64,000 nucleotides of DNA from Ypsolopha sequella (GCA_934047225.1 OW203986.1:30321221-30385220); one strand, 5' to 3'. Positions 46,138 through 58,565 are shown, counted from the stretch's first letter. Made by a program: numbers and translations. The notes: generated from the sequence alone by a model not told the origin.

Positions 46138-47227
46138 CTCTCTTCCCACGTCAATTACTGCCACTTCCGTTTCCGGGATCCTCTCTGGAACTCTCGGGAC
46201 CGGAACCGGAATGGGTGCTCTATACGCCGCCACCGGACCTTGCAGGACCGGACCGGGTGGGGCGGTGGCCGGGTGATCCGGCGTTAGGGAGTGTTTGTGG
46301 TCGCAAGCCAAGCACTGCCGGGAGGTGGTCCGGTACAGACCCGGGACGGCCGAGCCGCCGGAACCGAGTGGGATTTCTTCAAATGCCACGGTTGGGACGT
46401 GTGTGCAACCGGGCACTTTGAATTATGGTATAAGTAAGTTGGTTGTTTGGATATTTTTAGCAAACGATTTTTTTTTTAATTTTGGATTTAAGGAAACGGA
46501 AAAAATTCAGATTCAGAACCTTAGAACAAAAAGTGATTCTAATTTAGTAACTAAAGGTATAGTTTATTATATATAGGTATGTATTCTAATTTAGTATAAT
46601 TTAGTAAATATGAGAAATATATTTATGTGCTTAAAAATTTACCTGTGTGTGTCTGAGACGATAAAAGTTCTTGACCAGTTTTGTTTGAGATATATTTTTT
46701 AAAGGAAGTTATAAATTTATTAAAATGTTCTCTGAATTTTTGATTTCTTTTTTTACCGTTCCTGTAATACACGGACAGGTTGATATTATTTCAAAGCTTT
46801 CAAACGAGCTTTCCGCGCAAGCTTTTACTGAAACTGATGAAAACTAAGTTTCCCTCCAAATACAGAGAAGTTGTGCGCATGCGTGTAATTTATTTTTGTT
46901 ACTGCTGTTTTACAAATCTTGATAATCTATGAAAAAACTGACAAATTGACTGTAGGTTTAATTTAGATTAGACTATATTTGTCTATATTATACAACAGGT
47001 AGTACAGTTTCATAAATTTAATAAAGACATAAATTCGTCCTGCCTTGTAACCCTTTAATTTAAACCTTTGAAAACCTTAAGTGCAGTTATTTTATGTATG
47101 TATTTATAGTTTATTTATAATCAACTTGGTTGTATTTTTTGCATTATATTTATTATTTATTCCTATATTTTTATTGATGCAAGTGTATTTTACTTCTTCA
47201 AAATTAATATTATTTTTCTGGATAAGG

Positions 47228-47345
47228 GTTTTAGGGTTCCGTTGTACCTAAAAGGTACAAAAGGAATCTTTATGGTGAGACTCCGTTGTCCATATGTAAC
47301 AGCCTCATAACTATTTGAAATTTGGCACAAAAATGGCATTAATTT
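47228..47345 (-). repeat. 'ggttccgtac' element, 3' end, minus orientation
   Basis: Reads tttagggttccgttgtacct, then ggtgagactccgttgtcca; the reverse of the ending seen at 42370-42396. Confidence 0.5.
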
Positions 47346-47749
47346 GCCAACATAATACGGTGTAACAAAAAAATTCAATTGTTCATAATATTTCCTATAC
47401 AAAAGAGAAAAAAATATAAATTATCCTAAAAATACAATATGGGTATCAAATTGTAGATATTAAAGAGCTAATTGTAAAAATATCTAATTTATGAAAAACC
47501 ACAAAAAAAATATTTCTTTCCGATTTTCTCCGTAACTGGTAGACAAAAAAATATGGAAAAATTTTCAATTACAATCGTTATGACCCATAATTGTAGGTCA
47601 CGGGACTTTATAAACTCCAGGTGTGTTGCAAGGGTCTCGGACCTTTGGAGATCTCAACCACTTCCGCAGTTTGTTGGGGGCTCGGAAGATAGTCTTCACA
47701 CTGTACTTCCGGCGAAGCAGGTGTCCAATCCTATCAGTTACGCCTCTCA

Positions 47750-47840
47750 CAAACGGCAAGTAGATCGGACCCCTCTCAACAACGGATGGGCAAGTGTTCA
47801 AGTAGATCGGACCCCTCTCAACAACGGATGGGCAAGTGTT
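47750..47840 (+). repeat. Direct 42-bp duplication
   Basis: gtagatcggacccctctcaa caacggatgggcaagtgttc occurs twice in tandem (47760-47801, 47802-47843), differing by almost nothing. Confidence 0.85.
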
Positions 47841-47860
47841 CAAGTCGTATGTAATAACTA

Positions 47861-48113
47861 TATAAGGTCTTTCAATTTAAATGTAAAGTAATTGGGGAAG
47901 TGATTCAGTATCGTTAATACATCACATTCCACTGCAAAGCACTTTTTTTCTACTTCTCAGTACAAAGTGGTCCGATCAGCTGACTCAGTTTGTATGGACA
48001 AGTGAAGAAAAAGTTCGCGCAAAAAAAAGTGCTTTGCAGTGGAATGTGATGTATTAACGATACTGAATCACCTCTTAAATTACTTTCCATTTAAATTGAA
48101 AGACCTTATATAT
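47861..48113. mobile_element. Palindromic MITE, arms about 100 bp
   Basis: Left ataaggtctttcaatttaaa ... acattccactgcaaagcact; right agtgctttgcagtggaatgt ... tttaaattgaaagaccttat. Flanked by TATA-like bases. Confidence 0.88.
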
Positions 48114-50269
48114 GCGTCACGGGATTCAAACGTGTGAAAGTACACTCACATACTCAAATATATAAGTACGTGGATTGTATATATGTACTTATGTACGTAT
48201 ATCTTGTACACGTTCACCTTTACAATTTCTGTGATATATCTTTCACAATGTGTACCGATGTATCTTTTATTGCTTCGTTGCATTTGAAATGTTAGCCTGA
48301 CATTTTAAATTGACAACTTTGACATTTTCAGGGAGTACCTATAAAAAAAAACCGGAGAAGGGAATAAAACAAGAAATTGTAAAATACAAAATGTTTATTT
48401 TTACTTGCATTGCATGAACAAAATATCTTACGATTATTTTATTTGATGTACATGCACCTTTCTGTATTATTCTGTACAAACTTATATAATAAAATCGATT
48501 ATTTTGAGTATATATTAGTATTACACTTACAGTCTATAAGTTATTAATATATTTATTATACTTTAACATTGAGCGATTCATTTAAATCATGTTTTATAGT
48601 AAAATTGTTTTTGTATTGCACCAGAAAATTACGTATCAGTGGTAAATAAATTTTCGTAATAAATATTTTAAAATTACAATTTAAAAACAGAGTAAATTGT
48701 TTATTATATACACATATTATATTGCATATGTATAAACTATGGGTGAAGCTATAAAATATCATTATCATATTTTTTATTGCAACTCATTTTGCATCAGTCA
48801 GACAGAACTGCACTCTAAAGTTTCATTATTATTGTATAAAATTGCGTGGTCTGAGCTGTGGACAACCAAAAAACACGATCTGAAAAAATTTCATTTTCCG
48901 ATGATATTAAAAGTATCCATTAAAATATTTTCTACAGTATCTTTCCCTTAATGATCTGCAATTTTCATGAAATTTGATTATGTATATTTTATACAAAATA
49001 ACAACGTGTGAAAAATTTACAGTTACTTTTTTTTTACAATCGATCAAAGTATGAATTGAACCTTAAAGAATCTGCACAAAGGATATCATCTGAAACACAT
49101 ATTTTTAGGATTTAAAAAGAATAAAATGAATTTACAAAGACACAAAGTCGAAATAACCCCCCTTAATGAACTTTTCGTTAATGAAGTTTTTTCAGTCGCG
49201 TGTCCCAATAGCTGTGCGATAGCCGCGCCTACTATATGGAGGTAAACTTGTACTTACCCTCACATGGACTATTATGATTGATCGGCAACTTAAAGGTTAA
49301 TTGGGTGCAATGACCGACTGAACTATGCGGGGAAATTGAAATGTGAAAAAAGTGGGGAAAATATGTCGTTTCTCGACAAGTTTCATTCGAATATAGACTT
49401 TATTTGAAAATAAAAATAAAAGCCTAATGCCAGAAATTATTTCATGTTATACTCTTGTACGATACGACACATAGAAAGCACTATCATAATATAAATTTAA
49501 GATCTATGTATGTACTATATAAATACAGTATTAAAGCTGCAGTAAATATAAAAAATGGAATAATATAATTGTTATTGCATTGTTAGTCTTAATTTAAACA
49601 ATAAAGACTAATTTATTTACACTTAAAATCATAAAATAAAAGTGATTAAAGCATGTTTCGGAGTCAAAATAACTAACGAAAAGTATTTATTATTAATAAA
49701 AAGCTAATTAATAGAATAATAAACTAAGGAATACATACAACTGCGTTAGATATTTTAAAGAAAAAATATTTGCTACTATACTTCTTTGATAATATAGTTC
49801 AATTAAAGTTTCTAACGTTTGACACAACGGTTTTTATATTTTATTCTTGCATGTCCATTCTTCTAGCAGGGCAGGCGTGTTTACACTACCCACTAAACTG
49901 AGCTCGATTGACCTAAATTGCAATGAACAGGGGTTTATTCGCGTGACTCATTGTGGGAACACACCCTAAAACTACCTTTCTAATCAATTTATAAAAAGGC
50001 TAAGCACAAGTCTCGTGTTATACTTTTTACTCTAAACATAATGTTGATCAAAACTTTAACCAAATTCGAAACGTAAACAGCGAACAATATAAAAGTTACA
50101 TAATTTATGCAAACTCGTACATAATATAAGATTTATACAAATAAGTTACATAATATCTGAATATTACAAGATTTTTACACGTCCTTAAGGTAATTTTTAC
50201 ACGATTATATGATGCTTTAATGGGGAGCGCCGTTGTGCAAGACATCTTTTCTGTTCGGCGGTCGATCGG

Positions 50270-50360
50270 TCAATGAGTGGCGACGGCTGCGCGCGCAGGG
50301 CCGGAAGGACGGAGTTTGGGCACTATGGCGGGCTCTTCCGGTTGCTCTTTGGTCCCCTCT
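50270..50360 (-). CDS. Unrecognised gene, last exon and stop
   Basis: EGTKEQPEEPAIVPKLRPSG then PARAAVATH and TGA. Acceptor ataccaacag; frame set by the split AG|A codon from exon e. Assigned by phase and GC content, not homology. Confidence 0.7.
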
Positions 50361-53300
50361 CTGTTGGTATTATGCATATCGATATAATTTAAAGTTTTGT
50401 AAAAGCTTCGCGAATTATTATCTTTGGACACATTTTTGGTTGTAAAAGGAAAAAGAAAGTAAAATGAAAAACAATCAGAAAAGAAAAATGTTGGGTGGTG
50501 TTCGAACCCGTACCTATCTGTATTAATTACTATCAATTCATTAACATACATTATGTGTGCCTATTTATTTTATCAAGCTCTTTACTACGACAGAACTGGG
50601 CGGTTCAGTGCGACAAGGTTCCACGAGGAACAGCCCCTATTTTGGTGCGTGGGTTACAATTTTGGACACAACCAATCCACGCGCCAAAAGAGCCTTGTAG
50701 CACTGTATATGAGTTTGGGGTAAAAATTCGTTTGTTTTCGACGTGGATGCTTCTTTGTTCTCATCTCGTTCAGAACATGTAAGTTAGTTCCGGAACGACC
50801 TTTTTTAACGAAGGATAAATCATGATTATAGATTAAGTTTTTTAATCGTTTATTATAATATTATCATCAGGTCAGATTTAGGTAGTGTGATTCATATACT
50901 TGTGTTGATTTTAATATGGATATTCCCGGGATTATAATTCTAACCTGAGGGCCTATTATGTATGTTTAGTTGCCATTTGGACTGGGTGTCTATCATCAAA
51001 AACATCGATATACTATCGAATTCCGATTGTCTAAGGAAATGTTCGCACTTGAAGTGACGACACAGTTCGTAAATAGTTCAATACCCACTAAAGGCAATTT
51101 TGAAAGTTCCGTTTTTAGCTATGTTTTTGATGATAGGCACCCAGTCCAGTTGGCAACTAAAGATACAGGCTAAAGGGGCTGGTTTAGTTACGTTTCAATA
51201 TATGAATATATCGGCTGATAGCACAGAACATATTAATAAGGAATGATACATATTAATTCATTATGATACCTTCATTCTCTGGATATTATTTGTAAAATTA
51301 ATTGATTTATATAATTAAATAATATAGTCTGCTGGATATAAAAAAGAGAGGTAGTGACATTTGAATAAAAAAGAGATTTTAATACATAAGTTCTTGTATA
51401 AGTCGTTGCTTAGAATGTGTAATCTGATAATCATCGATGAAATGATGTTTAATGTAATATCCGTTGGAAACACTGTATTCATATTCAACGAACACATTCA
51501 AAATTATCACCCTTACACTTATCACTGTCTCACACTCATCCTTATCATACATACACTCACCTCACACAAACAGCCATTTAGTCCTAATTACATATATTTT
51601 TATTTTTTCAATATGTTTTCCTGGCGTTCCAACAGCGTCTGTGTCGCATCTTGGTTTTATTTGTTGAATAAGATAAATTGTAAAAAACTTCCGGGAGGAA
51701 GCGCGGGATCCCTGAATCTAAGGTTACCTTTAACTTAAACCAGGGTCTCATAATAAACCAGACTCTTATTTGTATTTTAGTAATTGTAAATGGTTTATAT
51801 AATAAATATATATTTTTTTTTTATTTTCTGTTCCAAATTCAAAAATCACACTATCTAACTCCGAGCTCTATCATTTAATGCATATACATAGGTAGGTATA
51901 AAATGTTGAAATGACCACGTAAGGGAATGCGATGCTATCACTGACATATTATTATTATGACATTTATGGTCAGCATTGATTCCTACTTCTGTAGAGTAAA
52001 GAGGCGACGTAATTAGAAGTATCCACTTAAATAAAATCAAGTAAATACCCGCTTCTTTTTTGACTAAAATTTCATGCTCATTTTAGGGTTCACTAACTAA
52101 AAGCCAGTTACGAAGCCCTTACCTGATCCGGAGGCGCAAGGCGGTTAGTGTTAGACTAGGTTTAGCTGCAACCCTTATATAGAACCTTCCACATCACCAC
52201 CTTGGGGAGAAATCACATGGTTAATAATATTGTACAGCATTTTCAACCTTATTACTAGGAGATTTAGGTTGTTGATAAGCAAGGGATCTACTAAGTTACT
52301 ACGGATATAAATTTGGTTTCAAACATAAGCTTATTTTTGTCCTGTGATGTTCAGGTTAAAGCTGAAGGAAACTTGACATTTTATTACATGCATCTCAGTT
52401 TAGACTTGGATCGGCAAAAATAAAGCAAGGCTTCAAACAAACCAGCAGCATCATTTTAAAATGCTCCAAAACCATTTTGCGACTCTCTGGGTATTTTTAG
52501 ATTCTCCCAACTTATTGCAATTTCCCTTAACTCCCCATTTTCATAATGGACTCTCGAACCATCGGGCTTTCCTCATGCATTTCCATTATCTAGAGTCCAC
52601 AAACCTTCTATAACTCTGTAAGTTCAGTAAGTAACCCCCTTTTGCTAGTTCCCGACTCAGGCGCGGATCTAGGATTTCCCTCTGAGGAGGGGCGGGGGCA
52701 AGTTTTTGAAAATCAGCTAGCGAGATATTTATGACGATTATAATTTTTTTAATTAAGCCAAACTTATGTACTTCGTCCGTAGCTCAAGGGGGGTAAAGGC
52801 CCCGGGTCCAGTATCCGCGCCTGTCCCGACCATAGGAAAGCTCCACAAAGAAAATCATTATTTTCGGCGGTTAGGTATTTGACTTGGTTTGATGGTGGAC
52901 TTAGTCTTTCTACAAGTACGTACACTCTGCTTCAACATACCTGATCTTGATAGGCTGCCTCAAGGACAGCTCAGATCCTGAGGTGGAGGGTGACCGCGGG
53001 GCGGTAAGTAGTCGCGGAGGGCGTGGCGTGCGAGGGGAACGGGCGACGCCGCGCGCGAACTCTAGTCTGTAGTTGTCCGACCGGGGGCTGCCTGTGAACG
53101 CCTCCACTTCTGTGGCTGTAACGAGAGATAAACGTTACATACAGAAACGTCCATACCAATTTTTTTATTTGTAGGTTTAAAGAAGTATATCTAGTAGGTA
53201 GGGTGGAGTACATCTAGAGCTTACAATCTTCGGGCTGTATCTGTGATATAAAGCTGAGACCACTTGCTTTGATAATTACCTAATAATTAAACAGAACAAA

Positions 53301-56300
53301 CTTGCGAACGGGTAATAATTTGATCGAACCGCTAAAACAGTAAATTTTGTTTGGTCTATATTTGTCCTAGGGGTATGTAAAACTTTTGTTTGATCTATAT
53401 TTGTGCTAGGGGGATGTAAAACTTCTGTTGGTCTATATTTGTGCTAGGGGGATGTTAAACTTTTGTTTGGTCTATATTTATGCTAGGGGGATGTTAAACT
53501 TTTGTTTGGTCTATATTTGTGCTAGGGGGATGTTAAACTTTTGTTTGGTTTATATTTGTGCTTGGGGGATGTTAAACTTTTGTTTGGTCTATATTTGTGC
53601 TAGGGGGATGTTAAACTTTTCTATGGTCTATATTTGTGCTAGGGGGATGTTAAACTTTTGTTTGGTCTATATTTGTGCTAGGGGGATGTTAAACTTTTGT
53701 TTGGTCTATATTTGTGCTAGGGGGATGTTAAACTTTTGTTTGGTCTATATTTGTGCTAGGGGGATGCTAAACTTTTGTTTGGTCTATATCTGTGCTAGGG
53801 GGATGTTAAAATTTTGTTTGGTCTATATTTGTGCTAGGGGGATGTTAAACTTTTGTTTGGTCTATATTTGTGCTAGGGGGATGATAAACTTTTGTTTGGT
53901 CTATATTTGTGCTTGGGGGATGTTAAACTTTTGTTTGGTTAACTTTTACTTGGGGGATGTTTGGTCTATATTTGTGCTGTGGGGATGTTAAGATTTCATA
54001 GGATTAAAGTTGTTTACTATAATTATCATGCTACTTTGTTCTCTCGGTTGATGGTTTACATGATAATAAGAGAAAAAATGGGTACTTACGAAATTGAAAA
54101 TAGTTGTTATTGAAAATATAAAGTAGCACAAGTACATATGTATTGATTCGATAAATTCGAAACGACAATCTTGTTGCAAAGATATAAGAGTCACATTTTT
54201 ATCATATTGTAACTTATTTGGTTGTTATAGATACCTGATCATACCTCTGCTGAGCTGAACTCTAAGATTGGACAACATCCTAACCTTGAGAAGTTAACTA
54301 AAAGGACAACACTAATACTGATGCCTGAAATTGGCTAACTAGGTCTTCCACACAGACCTCACAAACCTACTTCTATTTATGGCTAGTGCAACCTGACCTG
54401 AATGCTGACACCAGCCGCAAGGTCACGTCGTGTGACCTCGATAACAGTTGATCGGTTGATTGACGCGCTAATGTACTTCCGTTCGCGCCTGTCCTGCATG
54501 TGGTGGCGATTTTGTCTATTCGTACAAAAGTGTTTAGTAATGTTTGCGTATATTCGGGGCAGTATTTTTTTGGTTTGATTTATTGGTTGCAAAAACATAT
54601 TAATACTGACAGGGTATAAATGGCAAGAACCCTTTAAGGGTATGTTAGTATAACATACTAACACAACGAAATTACTAAATGTGATCGGTCGGGGCCGCGC
54701 TACCGGGTAAATGAACTGCGTTGATAAGAGCTTAGAAAAATAATGAAATATTTGGTAAAATTCAAGATACATATATTTTTTACTCGTAATAGAGTGTATA
54801 CTTTCATACCCTAAAGGGATTCTTGGGTTTGCATTACAGTCTATATATTAGGTATTCTTGACTATTTATTAGAATTTATTAAAGTGTGCGTCAAGAATAT
54901 TTTCTTCAAGTAGTTATTTATTTAGAAGTCGTACACATACTTAAATTGTTAACGATATTGAAGCAAGCAAACCTTAACGCTATTTACTTACTTGGATGAA
55001 GTTGTTGCTATTACAACAAAACCAATCAGACGAAATTTTACTGTCTTTCATAATCTGCATTTCTTACTTAATCGTAATTTAAAAAGGTATACGTTTTTTA
55101 AACTTTTGAAAACTCTGTTATATGTATTACTATACAATACATAAAAAATGTATTACTCTCCAAAAACGTCAAAGTGAATGGTTCGCTGCCTTACCCCGCA
55201 ATAAGATGCCGTATGACATAAACTATCCTACCGTTATAAATGGCGGGCGTAGCGATGGGCATGCGCGCGGTGGCAGGCGGGTGCGCGTGCGAGAGGGACG
55301 AGCGAGCACCCCAGTCGCGGTACTGCCGCGCGCCGTTGTCCCCACCCGACACTCGCCACTCGGACAACTCCACGCAACGAACCTGGAAAAAGACAGGGGA
55401 TTTTATAATTCGATGAAGGACTGAGAATATTCATATTACAGAGTAATACATATCGTCACGACATATACGAAGTGTTTCCGAGTGAGGGCCGTGAAATGCA
55501 AGTCAACACGTGACGGGCGGACCTATCGCTGTACTTCGGTAACAATTATGGATCCAGAGTTTAACGTGCCTTCCAAAGCACACAAACCGATCACTGGACC
55601 CTGAACCCTGACACTTCGAGCACGTCTCGACCCGGGGACAAGGAGAAGAGACGACACACTCACCGGGGTGGTACTCTTGCTCCTGCCGCTGGTCTCCGAG
55701 GAGGCGTTGGAGTGCCTCGCGCGCCCATCCCGGCTGTCCCGGGAGCTCCGGTCCGCTGCTGGGGACTCCCTGAACGCTGAGCCGTCGGGCTCGTCTCGGA
55801 CCTGGGGACAAGGATGAGCATTCTGCAGTTCTACACGGTACATAATTAAACTCACGCCTGTCTGCCAGCTGCTATCGCTTTGTCCTGTTCCGCATCCATC
55901 AATCTAGTCATACAAGCTCTTCTAATTGAAGTGCTTTGGTACTCGGAACACTTGGTTTGAAAGGGTAACCTACTTAATTGGGATTTTGACTTCATCACAT
56001 AAGAATTGATCTATATTTAGGTTTTTATAAAGTGGCGGGTATATTTAGGTGATAATAATATTTGTCAAGTGTACGTCGTACAAAAGTAGCAACTGTACTT
56101 TATAAGAAATGGATACTTGTCGTCGTTGGTTCTTGATGGAACATTTACAACATATTTTAAATAAAACAAATTCTTAGTAACTGTTCCACTGTTTTTTATT
56201 AGACTAGCGACAGGTTTCGTTACGATAACATCTTCAGGCTTTTATGATATGGGTACCAATCAGTAGCGTGCATTGCTTTTTTTCTGGAAAAGCAACCAGA

Positions 56301-58565
56301 AGATCAAGTTTGACAATAAAAAATACATGAAAAAATTTAAATAACACTTTGAAAAAAAAAAGTTTGTATGAAAATATTCACTCTAGGCTAGGCAGTGCTA
56401 CATTTTTTTTTCAAAGTGTTATTTAATTTTTTTCATATTCTTTTATTGTCAAACTTAACCTTCTGATTGCTTTTCCGGAAAAAAGTTCAACGTACGCCAC
56501 TGGTACCAATCATAAGATGGAATATTTCGTCTTTGTTTACATTGTGTCACATTACAAATGTAAACAAAGGAATAAATAACGATTTATGGTTTAATAATAT
56601 AAATAGAGTTTTTTTTTTATATGCCTAACTCCACTCATTTGATTAGTCTAGCTAAGAAGAAGGGCAAGAAACTTAGCAAGATCATGTCTTTTTTTCATAA
56701 TTTTAGTTATAACAACAAAATGTAAAAAGTAAGATTATACTTTAATTCAATAAAGAGATAAAAAATGCAAGACTGGAGGTAATTAGAACATAGGTGTATT
56801 TTCTTAATGATTGTGGGTTTCTTGATTATTGCAACAAAATCATCCGAGTCATTTCATTTCCATTTGCCTCAAATTTCCCCTTAAAAAAATTACTTGAGGC
56901 TCGCTTATGATGATATGCAACAAGGTGCTAACCTTAGTGTGATGAGTGGCGGGAGGCATGGTGGCAGCTCCACTGACAAGTCTCAGCTGCTGTTCGCCTT
57001 CTGTCTCGCTATCTTATGATATGCAACAAGGTGCTCACCTTAGTGTGATGTGTGGCGGGAGGCATGCTGGCAGCTCCACTGACAAGTCTCAGCTGCTGTC
57101 TGATGCTCGCCTTCTCTCTCGCTGTCTTATGATATGCAACAAGGTGTTCACCTTAGTGTGATGTGTGGCGGGAGGTATGCTGGCAGCTCCACTGACAAAT
57201 CTCAGCTGCTGTCTGATGCTCGCCTTCTCTCTCGCTCTCTTATGATATGCAACAAGGTGCTCACCTTAGTGTGATGTGTGGCGGGAGGCATGCTGGCAGC
57301 TCCACTGACAAGTCTCAGCTGCTGTCTGACTGATGCTCGCCTTCTCTCTCGCTCTCTTATGATATGCAACAAGGTGTTCACCTTAGTGTGATGTGTGGCG
57401 GGAGGCATGCTGGCAGCTCCACTGACAAGTCTCAGCTGCTGTCTGATGCTCGCCTTCTCTCTCGCTCTCTTATGATATGCAACAAGGTGCTCACCTTAGT
57501 GTGATGTGTGGCGGGAGGCATGCTGGCAGCTCCACTGACAAGTCTCAGCTGCTGTCTGATGCTCGCCTTCTCTCTCGCTCTCTTATGATATGCAACAAGG
57601 TGCTCACCTTAGTGTGATGTGTGGCGGGAGGCATGCTGGCAGCTCCACTGACAAGTCTCAGCTGCTGTCTGATGCTCGCCTTCTCTCTCGCTCTCTTCCG
57701 CTGGAACTCCTCCTCCACTCTGCAGAGAACAACCAACTTATACAGGAACTGTCATTTTAGAAAACGTTATACCTAGTTAATGTTGATTGCTGTCTCTCGT
57801 ATATCGTATTAATTTTCGTAGTGGAAACGAAATAAAGGAAAGACAATAGAATCGTAAAGGAAGAAAGATGATACTTGCTATTGTCGACACTTGTGGAACT
57901 TGTCATACATCTTGTTGAAATGTACTTGTACTGTTCCACCTTGAATTATTGTACACCTATAGGAAGGCGTTGGTGACTGTATTACAATTTTATATTACCA
58001 CAGTTACCAACGGCACATTCTTATGTTATATTTTTATCACAAGCAATCATTTGCTTACTTAACTTACAACTTGGTTTTTGTTTTTGTTATCCAAAATTAA
58101 TGTACCAAAATAAAAATTGTTATTATTATTTATATAAATTTATTTACTACGCCCTATCGGTGGGACGCATCATTTCAAATATTATACTACCCCAGAAATT
58201 ATTAAAAAGACAAAAACTTCATTATGTACTATAATTATTAGTGATTATGTAGTATAATTATTAGTAATTTTTACAAAAAGTCCTTGTAAATTACTTGTAA
58301 GCGACATCGGTATGATTTCAGCATAATGAAAGAAAGCCTGAATAATCTAAAACCATGTCAATGGTTAGTAAGGCGGGACAGAGGTCATATCAGATGAGAC
58401 ATGGTGAGGCTACCTCCTCATGGCCTCCAGCTCGGTCTTCCTCTGTTGCTCCTTCAGGTCTGCCTCCTTGGAGAGCTTCTCAGCGATCCGGCGCCTCTCG
58501 AGCTGCCTCACTGTGGACTGGAACGTGAATCGTTTGCTACGGGACCTGGATTCAGCTGCTTTTCT
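50270..58565 (-). CDS. Unrecognised gene, 3' part (six exons, charged coiled-coil protein)
   Basis: I do not recognise the family. Six exons join with perfect phase and GT..AG sites: 58414-58565, 57608-57719, 55664-55801, 55232-55382, 52941-53115, 50270-50360 (819 nt, 272 aa, then TGA). The first part is a highly charged, probably helical region (STVRQLERRRIAEKL, EEEFQRKRAREKASIRQQL). The rest is Ser/Arg/Pro-rich and likely disordered (RSSRDSRDGRARHSNASS; RSPRTPRPPRLLTAPRSP), ending KLRPSGPARAAVATH. The exons are GC-rich against AT-rich introns. The 5' end must lie upstream; no further exon could be supported up to 64000. The introns hold a 39-bp minisatellite and a seven-fold copy of the exon 2 tail. 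No enzymatic motif is visible; a cytoskeletal or scaffold role would be a guess. Confidence 0.82.
50949..51178. mobile_element. MITE family B, copy 1 (230 bp)
   Basis: Inverted ends around gggtgtctatcatcaaaaac and gtttttgatgataggcaccc, about 47 bp. The whole unit recurs at 59470-59700. A 67-codon frame stays open in both but begins TTG and is not evidently selected. Confidence 0.85.
52941..53115 (-). CDS. Unrecognised gene, exon e
   Basis: TEVEAFTGSPRSDNYRLEFA, RGVARSPRTPRPPRLLTAPR, SPSTSGSELSLRQPIKIR. SP/TP sites suggest phosphorylation. Acceptor cgttacag, donor GTATGT. Confidence 0.83.
53340..53988 (+). repeat. 39-bp minisatellite, about 16 copies
   Basis: Unit gtctatatttgtgctagggg gatgttaaacttttgtttg. 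Because 39 is divisible by three, a 187-codon frame of 13-residue repeats (VYICARGMLNFCL) is open by construction. In the intron between exons d and e of the unrecognised gene. Confidence 0.95.
55232..55382 (-). CDS. Unrecognised gene, exon d
   Basis: VRCVELSEWRVSGGDNGARQ, YRDWGARSSLSHAHPPATAR, MPIATPAIYN. Acceptor tttttccag, donor GTAGGA. Very GC-rich. Confidence 0.83.
55455..55545. repeat. Fragment of the SINE body
   Basis: gtgtttccgagtgagggccg tgaaatgcaagtca ... cctatcgctgtacttcgg matches the central body of 7641-7964 and 60972-61320; the tRNA-like part is missing. Confidence 0.6.
55664..55801 (-). CDS. Unrecognised gene, exon c
   Basis: VRDEPDGSAFRESPAADRSS then RDSRDGRARHSNASSETSGR and SKSTTP. 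Acceptor gtccccag, donor GTGAGT; symmetric, 46 codons. Confidence 0.83.
55860..55930 (-). pseudogene. Small LINE fragment
   Basis: Minus strand reads RRACMTRLMDAEQDKAIAAG, close to the NRRACMkrlMnvdEAkevC segment of lepidopteran LINE proteins and to 11340-11805. About 24 codons survive. Confidence 0.45.
56622..56700 (+). repeat. Third copy of the 'gcccattcgattagtc' repeat
   Basis: cactcatttgattagtctag ctaagaagaagggcaagaaa cttagcaagatcatgtc matches 23822-23872 and the inverse of 8930-8990. Confidence 0.65.
56910..57697. repeat. 113-bp tandem array, seven copies, exon tail plus splice donor
   Basis: Units start at 56910, 57016, 57129, 57242, 57359, 57472 and 57585 (atgatatgcaacaaggtg). The spacing is 113 bp except 106 and 117. 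Each unit holds the coding end of exon b and its 5' splice site (minus strand GTGAGC; GTGAAC in two; GTTAGC in the most distal). Only the copy at 57585 is joined to the exon's own 3' splice site. Confidence 0.95.
57608..57719 (-). CDS. Unrecognised gene, exon b (source of the tandem copies)
   Basis: VEEEFQRKRAREKASIRQQL then RLVSGAASMPPATHHTK. Acceptor ctctgcag, donor GTGAGC. Its last 80 bp or so, with the donor, are repeated six more times downstream in the intron. Confidence 0.85.
58414..58565 (-). CDS. Unrecognised gene, exon a (most 5' seen)
   Basis: RKAAESRSRSKRFTFQSTVR, QLERRRIAEKLSKEADLKEQ, ending ELEAMRR. Acceptor tgttacag, donor GTAGCC. Starts in phase 0, so a coding exon should lie upstream. 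Confidence 0.85.

Larger units (their letters stand above)
46416..50269. other. Intergenic, no exon recognised
   Basis: Holds the presumed caveolin promoter side and the 3' UTR of the unrecognised gene. Seen inside: a 'ggttccgtac' piece (47228-47345), a palindromic MITE (47861-48113) and AT-rich DNA. A TTTATT at 49933-49938 could be the poly(A) signal of the gene ending at 50270. Nothing coding is supported in 48200-50200. Confidence 0.5.

Noticed and set aside
46128..46421. 97-codon plus-strand frame
   Set aside because: Antisense shadow of the GC-rich caveolin exon 1 region.
53428..53991. 187-codon plus-strand frame of 13-residue repeats
   Set aside because: It follows mechanically from a 39-bp satellite; no ordinary ATG context, no flanking gene structure, and it lies in an intron of a minus-strand gene.
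54383..54772. 129-codon minus-strand frame
   Set aside because: Lies in an intron of the unrecognised gene, AT-rich composition, no family resemblance and no phase-matched splice sites.
57016..57607. Six additional exons in the 113-bp array
   Set aside because: The gap between each donor and the next coding copy is about 26 nt, too short for splicing, and there is no convincing 3' splice site.
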